A stretch of 64,000 bases of DNA from Tetraselmis striata (lineage: Eukaryota > Chlorophyta > Chlorodendrophyceae > Chlorodendrales > Chlorodendraceae). Made by a program: the position numbers and the translations under genes. The notes beneath the pieces were generated by a model, which saw only the letters and a program-made list of their open reading frames with translations, was not told the origin of the DNA and made no database searches. This document shows positions 1 through 9,031 of the stretch, in pieces (the first letter of the stretch is position 1; each line of letters begins with the position of its first letter). Location: assembly GCA_006384855.1 (NCBI GenBank), contig VCJN01003318.1:1-64000 (forward strand). The letters run 5' to 3'.

Positions 1-132
1 GATGTAATAATACCCATGTAATGCTGCGTCAAGGCTGAGCACCGAGCATGAGGTGCGTGGGTAGCGCCTGGCAGTGCATTTACAGGTGCTGGCTGGCCAG
101 GCTGTCTCCCTAAAGGGCTGCAAGCACGGTTC

Positions 133-149
133 GGGGGGGGGGGGGGGGG
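133..149 (-). repeat. Poly-C (sense) tract just after the SDR stop codon
   Basis: Seventeen G on the plus strand, so C on the sense strand of the SDR gene, starting about 10 nt past its TAG. It lies in the presumed 3' UTR or in a 3' UTR intron. Confidence 0.8.
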
Positions 150-157
150 CAAGCAGC

Positions 158-1706
158 CTAGAAGGTCCAGTCGCTGGGATCGGCAGGTGCTGCGGCCAGA
201 TCAGCGGGGCACGACTCCTTGGAGGCGCACGTGCCGGTCTCGATGATCTCCACCACCTTGTTGCTCGCATTGGGCGACACTGCGGCCTGCGCCATGACCT
301 TCGCCACCTGCGTATGTGTGTGTGTGTGTGTATGGCAGGGGGGAGGGGCAAGAGGACATTCACACATGGGCACCGCTCCGCGGGAAAATGTGATACCACA
401 TGAATATGATGGACCGAGAAGCAGTGATGTGGAGGCACGCTTCGCATTACGAACAGGAATTTCCATGTCTGGATGGGAAGTGGCCCTACCAGAGTGCGAG
501 ACACCTCGCCAGAGGCCAGTGTGTCCTCACCACTGAAGGCCAGGGGTCCCGACACCTCGTTCTTCAGCCCGCCAGGCCGGATCTGCAAGTTACCCCAGAG
601 CACCCAATCAGCTGTGAGTCACCAAGGCCTTGGGCGGCAAACTCTCAGGCGACGGGAGGGCATGGACGTGCACGAGGGCCAGGGTCAGCGCACAATTGTG
701 TAGTCCAGGCCAGAGGCCCTGAGGTGTTTCTCCGCCACCAGCTTCTCGTCCAGCACTCCACCAAACGCGTTGGTGATCTTGAAGCCCGCGCTGTTCTCCT
801 GGCCCCAGCCGCGGCCGTTGGTGAGGATGGATGACACAAGCACAAACTTGGACACGCCTGCCTGCTTGGCCGCATCCACGAGGTGCACCGTCCCCACATT
901 GTCGACAGCATGGGCCTGCTCCCCCATCTTGAAGACGTTGAGTCCTGGAACAAATCCGGTCGCGCACACGACAGCGTCCACCGAGCCAATGGCTGCAGCC
1001 AAGGTGTCAACAGGCGACGTCACGTCTATCTTAACCAATTGCACACCATCAGCATCAATGCCCAGGTCGCGCGCCTTGTCCAAGTTGCGCACGCCCGCCA
1101 AAATCTGCGCCGGGCCACCACCCAACGCCCGATCAGATCACGTGCGTCATGCCCCCTTACATGGCTAGTGGTAGGCCCCCAAAATATGGCACATGAAAAG
1201 GCAGCATACCTCCACGCCCCCAATGGACTTCAAGGCATCGACAACGAGCCTCCCGGTGGCGCCGGTGGCTCCTGTAGACAACAGCATGCGCTATGAGGGA
1301 ATCGGACACAGCCGACCGGAAGCCTGGAGTGGCGGGTGGAAGGTTAATGCCTAAGGTGGAAGGGTGCCAATTTGGGGGGGGGGGGGGGGGGGGGGGGGGG
1401 GCGCGCACCGACAACGAGGACCTTCTTCCCAGCCGCTTGCGCGCCAGGGACGTCCGCGAAGACAGGGGATGCTGCGATCAGGCCCGTCAGCGCGAGGAGC
1501 TCGCGCTTGGAGAGGGTAGCTGGGGCACGCGGCGCGCTCTTGACGCCGCCATCGAGCGCAGTACGGCTTCGCGCTGACGTCGCTGTGCAGCGGAGGGTCG
1601 AACGCGGCCGCACAGCAATACATGGCATGCGGGTGTTAGGAGCGCGACCGGCGGCAGTTTGGCACACGCCCGGCGTAGCGTTGGCGGGCAGAGATAGAAG
1701 CGCCAT
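158..1706 (-). CDS. Plastid-type atypical short-chain dehydrogenase/NAD(P)-binding protein, five exons
   Basis: Exons on the minus strand, read from GT/AG junctions: 1706-1409, 1271-1210, 1104-694, 582-490, 307-158. They sum to 1014 nt (337 aa plus TAG) with frame kept throughout. Joining exons 1 and 2 creates the Rossmann dinucleotide-binding motif VVGATGATGRL. Exon 3 carries DAVVCATG and the segment ending GLDYTI; exon 4 starts IRPGGLKNE and has the GEDTL stretch typical of NmrA/TIC62-like atypical SDRs. The first roughly 70 residues are Ser/Arg/Ala-rich, like a chloroplast transit peptide, followed by a hydrophobic stretch (LLALTGLIAASPVFA) that could be a thylakoid signal. The substrate cannot be read from the sequence. 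Intron 1 begins GTGCGCG and then runs into about 29 C. Start chosen as the first ATG before the transit-like region. Family is confident, exact role unknown. Confidence 0.85.
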
Positions 1707-1935
1707 GGTTTGGGTAGTCGAGCGGGCGGGACGGCGTGGGCGCAGGGATGATGCGGCTGCGCTGCTGCAAGTAGCCCGACTACAGTGAGACACACTGTGA
1801 TGATCACAGTGGCGCGCAGGGCGGCGGAGCCGGGGGGGCGGGGGGGGGGCGGGGGGGGGATAGCTGTGATAGACGAATCGCATCCACGCGGCGACTTCTA
1901 GTACGAGTTTACGAGGATGAAGCTGAGATTCTCTT

Positions 1936-1980
1936 AAGGGTTTCACTGCTGGTGCCAGTCCTATCCCGGGGGCGGGAAAA
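1936..1980 (+). repeat. Short 3'-end fragment of the local LINE family
   Basis: About 45 bp, AAGGGTTTCACTG through GCCAGTCCT to a GGGGGCGGGAAAA end. It matches the extreme 3' tail of the LINE at 59.5-61.9 kb and of the minus-strand copy ending at 56.26 kb, apart from a 3-nt indel. Very short 3' fragments are expected of 5'-truncated LINE insertions. Confidence 0.6.
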
Positions 1981-2589
1981 ACAGCAGAGATTTCCCTATC
2001 GCCTATCTAGCTACCCCGAGATAGCGACTACGAGTAATACGCTGCCGCATCAAGATGAAGGTCTATTCTGATCTAAACTAGTTTATGGGGTTTCCTACCT
2101 TGACCTAACCGCTTTTCAGCTACAAGTGCTGCTCAGTGGTACGGGAACTAGGCACCTGTCGTTGCGCCCTTTTTGGGTGCAGCACGAGTAGACATAAAAC
2201 AGCCAGAACAGGTAAGCCTGCCATCTTCCAATTTTCGATGCGTTACACGCAGCGATGTTAGAACTGTCTCGTAACATGTTGCGAGCAAGGTCACCCCATG
2301 TTGTTCAAGACCACAACCGGCTCACCACCCGTGTGTGATATTCTCGTCCGTCCGTCCGTGCGTTACCATGCCAGACGGAGATAGAAGAACCCGTCGTTGA
2401 GCCGACGCTCGAGTCGCTAGACGCAGACGTGAAGGCCTAGTCTACATTGCTGCGCGAGCTTGCAACAGCGTTGGCCCAACTGCCGGCTCGTGAGCGCGTC
2501 GTTGTTGGAGAAGGGGCACATGGCTCCGGTTCGGGCAGCGCATCGCGGGACAGACGACAGGCAGCGGGGGAGCCGCAGAGCGCCCCGAC
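1981..2589. other. Intergenic, no gene seen
   Basis: No ORF with recognisable content and no repeat apart from a short (CCGT)n stretch near 2350. Confidence 0.5.
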
Positions 2590-3175
2590 ATGCTAGAGCT
2601 AGCCCAGAGCGGCCGTGTCGGAGCAAAATCCGTGAGTGACGAGGATGACTACCTCGCGGTGCCAGAGCTATTGCAGCGAGCAGAGTCTGGATACGAGGCC
2701 GTTCGACCAGTCAGCCGAGTGCCTGGACTCTTCCCCCTGAGCACCGACCTAACGAACGAGTACCTCGAGCAGGATGGCCGGCGTTTGCCGGCCCAAGAGG
2801 AGTATCTATATATGGATGTCGTGTTTCGGCGCCCACATGGCCGCACTGTTCGTGGCTCTCGACGAGTTGTTGCCCTACGTCCATGTTGCCAGGCAGGACT
2901 TCACCCCCTACCTCGCAAGAGCTCGGAACCACGCCGAAGCCATCGACAAGGCGTTTCGCTTTCGTTTGGCCTTCCTACGAAGGCTTAATGAGGTCAAGCG
3001 TGTGCAAGGTGACCAAGGTGTTCTGGACGTGCTGCGAGCCCAACACTTTCAGCATGCTTCTGAGCATATGGGTTCCGCGATTTTTGGGGACCTCATGAGG
3101 GACTACGAGCGTCGCGTCTTCGAGGCGACCGTGGCCAGCAGCGCCATAGCAACCGCTACTGCTCGGGTATGGTAG
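2590..3175 (+). other. Two overlapping ORFs upstream of the recombinase, unidentified
   Basis: Open frames at 2590-2988 (132 aa) and 2774-3175 (133 aa) overlap in different frames. The second has an even amphipathic composition (RFRLAFLRRLNEVKRVQGDQG) and may be the real one, with a frame change near 2800. They precede the tyrosine recombinase by about 200 bp in the same direction, so they could be the first ORF of the same mobile element. No motif recognised. Confidence 0.25.
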
Positions 3176-3389
3176 CGGCTGCGGCGTGAAGTAAGGGAGC
3201 GCGGGGCGGCCCTCTTACCTGAACCTAGCCCCGCAAACCCGTAATGGTGCTACTGCAAACCCGTCCAGCAACTACCGGCCAACCGCCGGGAACCTAACCG
3301 CTGCTGCCGAGTACTTCGCAAACAGTAGTCGCCCCCCTTGCACTCTATCGGTAAGACGACGCACTTACGTAATTGACGAGCCCGAGGCT

Positions 3390-4385
3390 GTGGCTCCCTG
3401 GGCTGCTTCACTGCGATCTCGACTGCATGATGCTTTCGGCTCAGATGCGTTAGGACAGCGGACGCTCGACCTGCTCTGTAGCTCCCTCACCGCTCAGACA
3501 CTCAAGAGCTACGCCGGCAGACTGTCTCGGCTCACGGAGTTCTGCCACGACTCCGAGAACATCAGCCCGCTCGAGGCGACTACTGCTACTGTCGTCCGGT
3601 ACGTTGCCTGGATTGGTGAGCGAGGACACATTGGAGCTAAGTCATTGCAACCCTACATGTATGCAATCAACACGTTCTTCGAGCTGGACAACCTCGACCC
3701 AATCGCCAAGGACAGCATACACCTTACTGCAGCTAGGCGTGGGCTGATGTTGCGACAGCGCCGCCAGGAGGCCGCCCCTGTGCGAATTCATGTGCATGCT
3801 GATGTGGCGTACATATTCGTCGAGAAGGCCGAGTTAATTATGTCCGCTCCCACCACTTAGTACCAGCACGACTTCCGAGCCCTCATGGCTTCGGTTGTCA
3901 ACTTCATGTTCTTTGCCAGGGGACTTACTGGCGTCTCCTGCCGAGTGCGGGATGTGCATGTCGACGATTATAACATTACCATGCAGGTGTACCGCGAGAA
4001 AAGTCGCGCTGGCCGACGGGGACCCGACGACCTGCGCGTGCTTCTCCTTCCGGTGTCAGAAAATCCTCGAGTTGCACGCCTCCTGCACCACTTCCTCGAC
4101 AACGTACAGTCTCTCCCCCTGGTTACCGTTGCCTTGGCCGAAACAAACTTTTGGGCGGCCACCCCAAGCGAGCAGTCAAAACCTTGGACCGCCGCTACCA
4201 TGTCGGACTGGTTGTCTACAGCCGTCCGTCTTGTCGGTGCTGCCCCTCCCGCCGGCACTTCCTGGACCTCACACAACCTTCTCAAGGGAGCAGCGTCTGC
4301 TGCCAATGCCATCGGAGTTCCATTGTCCCACATTCGCTACCAAGGCGGCTGGGCCACTAACTCCGACGTCGTTCTGGTTTGCTAA
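3390..4385 (+). pseudogene. Tyrosine recombinase (DIRS/crypton-like), interrupted by one in-frame TAG
   Basis: Two blocks in the same frame (3390-3860 and 3885-4385) are separated only by a TAG at 3858-3860; the codons after it read straight on into the second block. The N-terminal block has an alpha-helical core-binding domain (TAQTLKSYAGRLSRLTEFC). The C-terminal block has the catalytic-domain pattern FARGLTG...SHNLLKGAASAAN...HIRYQGGW, the usual Arg, His-x-x-Lys/Arg and His/Gly-Trp positions of phage-type tyrosine recombinases. The reading frame ends (TSDVVLVC then stop) just where the nucleophilic Tyr should lie. A diverged copy at 58.3 kb reads HYIDA there, so this copy has lost the Tyr. 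Probably a dead DIRS/Ngaro- or crypton-type element; no reverse transcriptase was found near it. Confidence 0.6.
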
Positions 4386-6891
4386 GCATTGCCGAAGGGC
4401 ACAAGGACCTCTTCGTGGGCAGCATGGACAACGCGGGCCAAGAGCAATTGGTAGCGTTGAACTCAGCCGACCAGACACTGTAATATGTGGCAATATATGT
4501 ATGACAGCTTGTGGGTGCGTGTTTCGGGCAACGCCTTGCCGCCGGCTCGGTGCGGCGCACCGTAGTAGGATGGTCGGCATTGCACTCCCTCTCGCTCTCG
4601 CCTACACCCCTCTTATTGCTTCCATCACCCCCGTCCGTTGGCTCCATGATTCATAGCGCGGGTTGCTCGACATGGGCGGAGGGGGACGCTCACCTTGTAG
4701 CCCCAACGGGGCCGGAGGCTGAGATGCACAGTGTGGAAGTGGAAGGGCACACCGCGACTGATGTGCTGCGCTGCCTTGAAAGTGTTGCAGTAGTTCGCTA
4801 CTCTGGGAGCCACCGTTCGCGCGTCCGGTCACGGGAACCGCGTCGATCGCCGCAGACTGTCATCGATCGGCATCTCAACCGCCGAGCCACGCCCCGTCGT
4901 AATTGCACTGGAGCACGACCGGGCACTATTGGTATCGGTGGTATAGTACGCCAACGAACGGTGAGCGGCCGCCGTATTCACATGGCACCGATGTTACCGT
5001 CGCGCCGCGCACAACCGCGATGCGTACGCCTACACTACGGTCGAATGGTGACTGGCACCAAGTCGCGTTGTGAGCGACGAGACGCCCCGTCATGCGCAAC
5101 GCGTACACGCCGCAGTCCTTCGAGGCCATAGAGCACGTACACTCCATTATGGTGCCGGGCATACGCACCCGTGGGTCCCTGCGTGAAGGGGGCGTGCATT
5201 CGTACCGGTACCTAGACCTAGCTTGCCGGCAGCGGGTCGCGCGCTAATGCTTTCTGATGACGCCTCGATGAGCAGCAACGCAACTGCGTATACATGTACG
5301 TCCGGCACGCGCCGGCATACACCTAGCTGGAACAACATGTGTTGACCCGGACACCGCCAGTGTCTATGGCGTAAACCTCAATCATCCCTCAGTAGCAGCC
5401 GAAGTAACCTCGTACAGGGGTGAGCAGAGCTGGACTCACCACTAACACGGGATCCGACGCGAAACTCGTCGCAGCCAGTACCATGCACCTACATGGGCGG
5501 GAGAGGGTGGCGACTATTTACCGGCAACCGGCGCCGACTACAGCCAACCATACGGCGACGCACCACGACCAGCTCCCCCGGGAGCTCCCGCCACCACCAA
5601 TTAGCCAGCTACTAACAGCCTACCCCCCGGCCGCGGCAGCCCTTCAAGACACGGAGATGGACGACGACGACCCGGCACGGGAAGTCGACCAGCCGGCGAC
5701 AAGCGTCGATTCAGCCCCGCACCCCGAGCCGGCTCCAACGGCCGCATCCCAAGCCCCCACCGCCAGATTAGAGGCCTCGGAGGCCACCGCCCCCCTCGAG
5801 CATACCTCCACAACCAACACACCAATCCAGGCGTCCCGCCTGGCCCACCTCGCGGCCGAGGCCCACCGCCTCCGTCGACCCCCCGCGCCGGACGATCCCC
5901 TTGCAGCATCCGCAGGTGGGCCGTCTGCTGATACTCTCCGCCGGCAAGGCGCGCAACCCCAAGCCGGACGCACGCCCGCGACTGTCAGCGCAAGAACTAC
6001 GGACGTTTTTAGCCGATACGCCCGGAATTGCATGTTTTCGAATTTACCCGCACTTTTCCCCGCAAGTATTATATACAGTGTATCGCCCGACCCGCGGGCT
6101 TGGTACATGCACCAAACAAAGTCATCAGCATGCCATTAAACGCACTTTACTGTGCCAAAAATATTAGAGCTGGACGGCATTGCAGCCCCCACCCCACCAA
6201 GCTAGCCGGCTCAGCGGTATATACATATTGAGCACAATGCAGCTATTCCGGTTAGCTCCCCTCCCCCATCACACCTCCGCGCCCTAGCAGCAGGCGGGAC
6301 GCCTCTGGCTGCCTTAGCGTGCCTGCTGAGCTTTGGATGGGATGGGTCTGACTTAGGTAGGGACAGCAAGGGGGCGCTGTTGTCTTAGCTATAGCCCGTT
6401 GGACAGATGAGGAGGGGCTAGGAAACACAGGAGGATGGCCGATAGCTTGAGGTGCGATGACGACAATTCGTGTTCCCCACTGTGGTTAGAGAGAGCAGGT
6501 CCTAAGAACAACTCAGCATGAGCCAGTGGATGCAGCAGACTAGCAGTTGTAATCAATTTCAATTCGGATATATAAATATATAAATATATATTTATGTATG
6601 TATGTATGTATATACTGGCGAGTGATGGTGGTGTGTGCGTGTGGGGGGAGGGGGGGCGGGGGTTAGTCTTGAATTCGTAATTGAACAGACTTCATGCTGA
6701 AGAAGCGAAAGTCCGTTGAGCTGAATTCAGCTGAATTCAGTTCAGCTTGATCGAATACTTCCATGGGGCACTTCCAACTCTGGCTGGTGATACAAGCCCC
6801 AACCCTTACTCGCAGGGGCCTTAGTACTTACACGACGTTATGTTGTGTATACGACTATATGTACATACTATAGGCCCTGGCAACTGACCGG

Positions 6892-6892
<1 letters not shown>
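4386..6892. other. Intergenic with one Pro/Ala-rich ORF of unknown status
   Basis: The only long frame is 5420-6139 (239 aa, plus), rich in Pro, Ala and Thr with no recognisable domain; its antisense frames are equally open, so it is probably compositional. A (TATA/TATG)n stretch lies at about 6566-6615. Nothing else identified. Confidence 0.4.

Positions 6893-6981
<89 letters not shown>
6893..6981. repeat. (CA)n microsatellite next to the provirus
   Basis: Two CA runs separated by CAACG, ending about 47 bp before the left inverted repeat of the PLV. Confidence 0.95.
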
Positions 6982-6984
<3 letters not shown>

Positions 6985-7027
6985 CGAACTACGGGCAGCT
7001 ATCGAGCAGCTATCGGGTGTGTGTGCA

Positions 7028-7890
7028 AATATATATATATTTTTTAGGCTGTGTATATGCTGTGTATATGCTATGTATTTGCTTGGAAAACAAAAACAAA
7101 AACGAAAACGGAAAACGAAAACGAAAAACGAAAATGATTTGAGTTTTGCAAATCGCGACGATTTGCTATATAGCAGCTTGGGAACGATTATAGCAGCTTG
7201 GGAACGATTATAGCAGCTTGGAAATCGTTATAGCATAATCATCGTCGCATGATCATTATCGCATGATCATTATCGCATAACGCGCAAACGCGTCGGGTTT
7301 TGTCGGGTTGTTGCGAGTGCTGTGGCGTGGGTGTGGTGGAAATGACGCTGCACCCGGTGCCCGTGTGCTTTTATATGGATTTCCGCGTGCTCCGCGCGCC
7401 ATTCTCAAATGGCATTACAGTGCCACTTAGTGCCACTTTTACTGGCTCTGCGGATTCACGTACAAACCACGTCATCACCTTCCGCTGTCACTCCCTTTTC
7501 CAGCTCATAGTGCCACTAGTGCCACTTTTTTTAACATAATAGCATCACTATACAACAAGTTTTGTACCTCACGGTACAAGCGAGCGAAAACGGGGGCGGC
7601 CTTGTCACGCACATTGGCACTACGGGGGGTTTCGGCGGCGGCATCATCCACACGGTTTTCCACGTGGTCTCACCGCCCCATGACGTGGGGGGCCTAGTGC
7701 CAGTTTGAAAGTGGCAATATTGGGTGCTCGCTCTTTCGCTCGCTCTTTCGCCGCGCCGCCGGGCTCGCTCGGTCCTTGAGCCGAAGAGCGCGTGACTCGG
7801 TGCAGTACTTAGGCAGAACACACCGAGACTCTCAAACGCACCGAGACTCTCAAACGCACCGCGCGAGACTCTCAAACGCACCGCGCGAGA
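7028..7890 (+). repeat. Left terminal inverted repeat of the PLV
   Basis: Matches the reverse complement of 25935-26832 almost base for base. From the outside in: an AT run and TTTTTTAGGC; two TGTGTATATGC units; an A-rich stretch; three copies of AGCTTGGGAACGATTATAGC-like 20-mers; GATCATTATCGCAT repeats (two here, three on the right); an outward-facing TATA-like box (CCATATAAAAG on the minus strand near 7371-7381); GTGCCACT boxes at about 7420-7440 and 7507-7525 and the related GGCAC/GTGCCA near 7608 and 7697; and four tandem CACCG(CGCG)AGACTCTCAAACG units at the inner edge. Iterated boxes of this kind suit origin or recombinase binding, which is inference. Confidence 0.93.
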
Positions 7891-7892
7891 CG

Positions 7893-8222
7893 CTAGGAAC
7901 TCATCCTTTCGAATCCGCCCTCGAACGGCGAATAGCCCTCTTCATAGCGCTTGATCTCGACGAGTGCCGGCGCCGGCTTTGGGATGCGCCCCTTTTTCAG
8001 GAGCGCCTTGAATTCCTTGAATCGGATCCCGCGCTCGTACAACACCAAAATGTCAATTACATCCTCGGCAAAGCCTGGATACTTTGCGCGAAAGTACTCG
8101 CGATCAAATTTCGGTTGATACCTATAGTCAAAGCTGGCCACATCTAGGAACGCTTGGCTGAGATAACAGCGTTCCGCGGGAGTCATCGCCCGCCCGAGGG
8201 ACGTTTCGCGAGTGCTACTCAT
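7893..8222 (-). CDS. Hypothetical PLV protein, 109 aa
   Basis: First gene inside the left TIR, ending within a few bases of its inner edge. The protein is compact and charged (SQAFLDVASFDYRYQPKFDREYF, then YERGIRFKEFKALLKKG) with no recognised motif. Its ATG overlaps the end of the upstream CxxC gene by 8 nt, so the two are probably transcribed together towards the left end. Even composition, tight packing and a clear ATG argue that it is real. Function unknown. Confidence 0.6.
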   Translation of the reverse strand: MSSTRETSLGRAMTPAERCYLSQAFLDVASFDYRYQPKFDREYFRAKYPGFAEDVIDILVLYERGIRFKEFKALLKKGRIPKPAPALVEIKRYEEGYSPFEGGFERMSS

Positions 8223-8643
8223 CTTTTACGATAATGAAGGGAAAATCGTTTGCATCAGATGGGCGAACGTCGCTGCTGCTCGCTTGGTGCTTCTTTCGCT
8301 CCTTGTTGCACGGAAAACACTCAAAGTAGTCCGCGCGGATCTTCTTGCAGCACTTGCACGAGTTTGTCTTCTCGGCTTCGCGCTTGCGATAACACGGGAA
8401 GCACATCGCGTAGTCGCCTTTGACCTCGCGCTTGCGACAGACTTGGCACCTCGCGGGCATTTGATCTACCTCGCGAAGAATATCCTCGCGGCACCGACGA
8501 CAGTAGCTGGACGTATAGATAGTCACGCGAACGCAGCGCGGACACAACCGAGCACGGCGCAACGACGCGGAGCCCGCGGAGGCCGCGGTGTCGTCGGCGC
8601 CGGAATCGCTGAAGGAGACGGTGACTGAGACGGACGATGGCAT
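8215..8643 (-). CDS. Multi-CxxC zinc-binding protein of the PLV, 142 aa
   Basis: Start set at the ATG at 8643 (MPSSVSV); the frame is open further upstream to 8697 but that extension crosses a CACTTAAGTG palindrome and looks untranslated. A Ser-rich N-terminus is followed by six Cys pairs: CPRC, CRRC, CQVC, CFPC, CKCC, CFPC. This is enough for three zinc ribbons or treble-clef knuckles in a row, each followed by Lys/Arg-rich linkers. Such proteins in DNA viruses are often transcription or replication accessory factors, but nothing here proves a role. The acidic tail ends FIIVKDE. Divergent from the basic gene at 8745, and overlapping the next minus-strand gene by 8 nt. Confidence 0.65.
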   Translation of the reverse strand: MPSSVSVTVSFSDSGADDTAASAGSASLRRARLCPRCVRVTIYTSSYCRRCREDILREVDQMPARCQVCRKREVKGDYAMCFPCYRKREAEKTNSCKCCKKIRADYFECFPCNKERKKHQASSSDVRPSDANDFPFIIVKDE

Positions 8644-8744
8644 TCTGCAGGGCTCTCGCCGCGCTCCGCGGTCGCTCCACTTAAGTGTGTCACGCAAATG
8701 CAGATAAAAAACGGACGCTAGATAAAAGGAGCGCCGCGCGCAAG
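8644..8744. promoter_or_regulatory. Divergent promoter region between two early-type PLV genes
   Basis: About 100 bp between the CxxC gene (minus) and the basic gene (plus). It holds the palindrome CACTTAAGTG around 8678 and two GATAAAA boxes near 8703 and 8721 upstream of the plus-strand ATG. Assignment as promoter rests on position only. Confidence 0.35.
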
Positions 8745-9002
8745 ATGGGACGACGCCGCGTTTTCAGCGACGAGGAGCGCGCGGAGCGAATTAAGCTCTC
8801 GAAGAAGAAATGGCGCGACGGCAACAGACAGCACATCCGCGAGTACCGCGCGGAGTATGATAAGGCGAACCGCGAGCGCGTGCGCGCGTATCATAGGCAG
8901 TACTATCGCGTCAACGCGGAGCACGTCCGCGAGATCCAGCGCGAGCGATACCGCCGCCGCGTTGCCCGGCTTAAGACGGAGGCCGCGGATAGCCCTCTGT
9001 AA
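8745..9002 (+). CDS. Small Arg/Tyr-rich basic protein, 85 aa
   Basis: The frame is open from 8685 but the second ATG (8745, MGRRRVFSDEERAE) follows the AT-rich promoter-like region and is the likelier start. The protein is a single long basic helix pattern with repeated N-x-x-x-x-R-x-Y units (GNRQHIREYRAEY, ANRERVRAYHRQYYR, NAEHVREIQRERYRRR). This roughly 12-residue heptad-like repeat is common in nucleic-acid-binding viral and HNH-associated proteins. It ends 29 bp before the polymerase-helicase gene in the same direction, suggesting a replication role. No enzymatic motif. Confidence 0.6.
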   Translation: MGRRRVFSDEERAERIKLSKKKWRDGNRQHIREYRAEYDKANRERVRAYHRQYYRVNAEHVREIQRERYRRRVARLKTEAADSPL

Positions 9003-9031
9003 GAAAGTTCTCTGCTATAGCCAACCCAACC

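Noticed and set aside
1372-1402. Poly-G runs as sequencing artefacts
   Set aside because: Their strand always follows the gene and they sit next to splice donors on both strands; an instrument artefact would not know gene orientation. Exact lengths may still be unreliable.
5420-6139. 239-aa Pro/Ala-rich ORF as a real gene
   Set aside because: Low-complexity composition, open antisense frames and no conserved segment.
6845-7213. His/Thr-rich ORF through the CA repeat
   Set aside because: Microsatellite translation.
7300-7539. 79-aa ORF present in both TIRs (also 26301-26540)
   Set aside because: Conserved only because the TIR DNA is conserved; the content follows the iterated boxes and no start context or codon bias supports it.
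7810-7890. CRISPR-like tandem repeats in the TIR and the 191-bp array
   Set aside because: No spacers, wrong unit sizes, and a eukaryotic setting.
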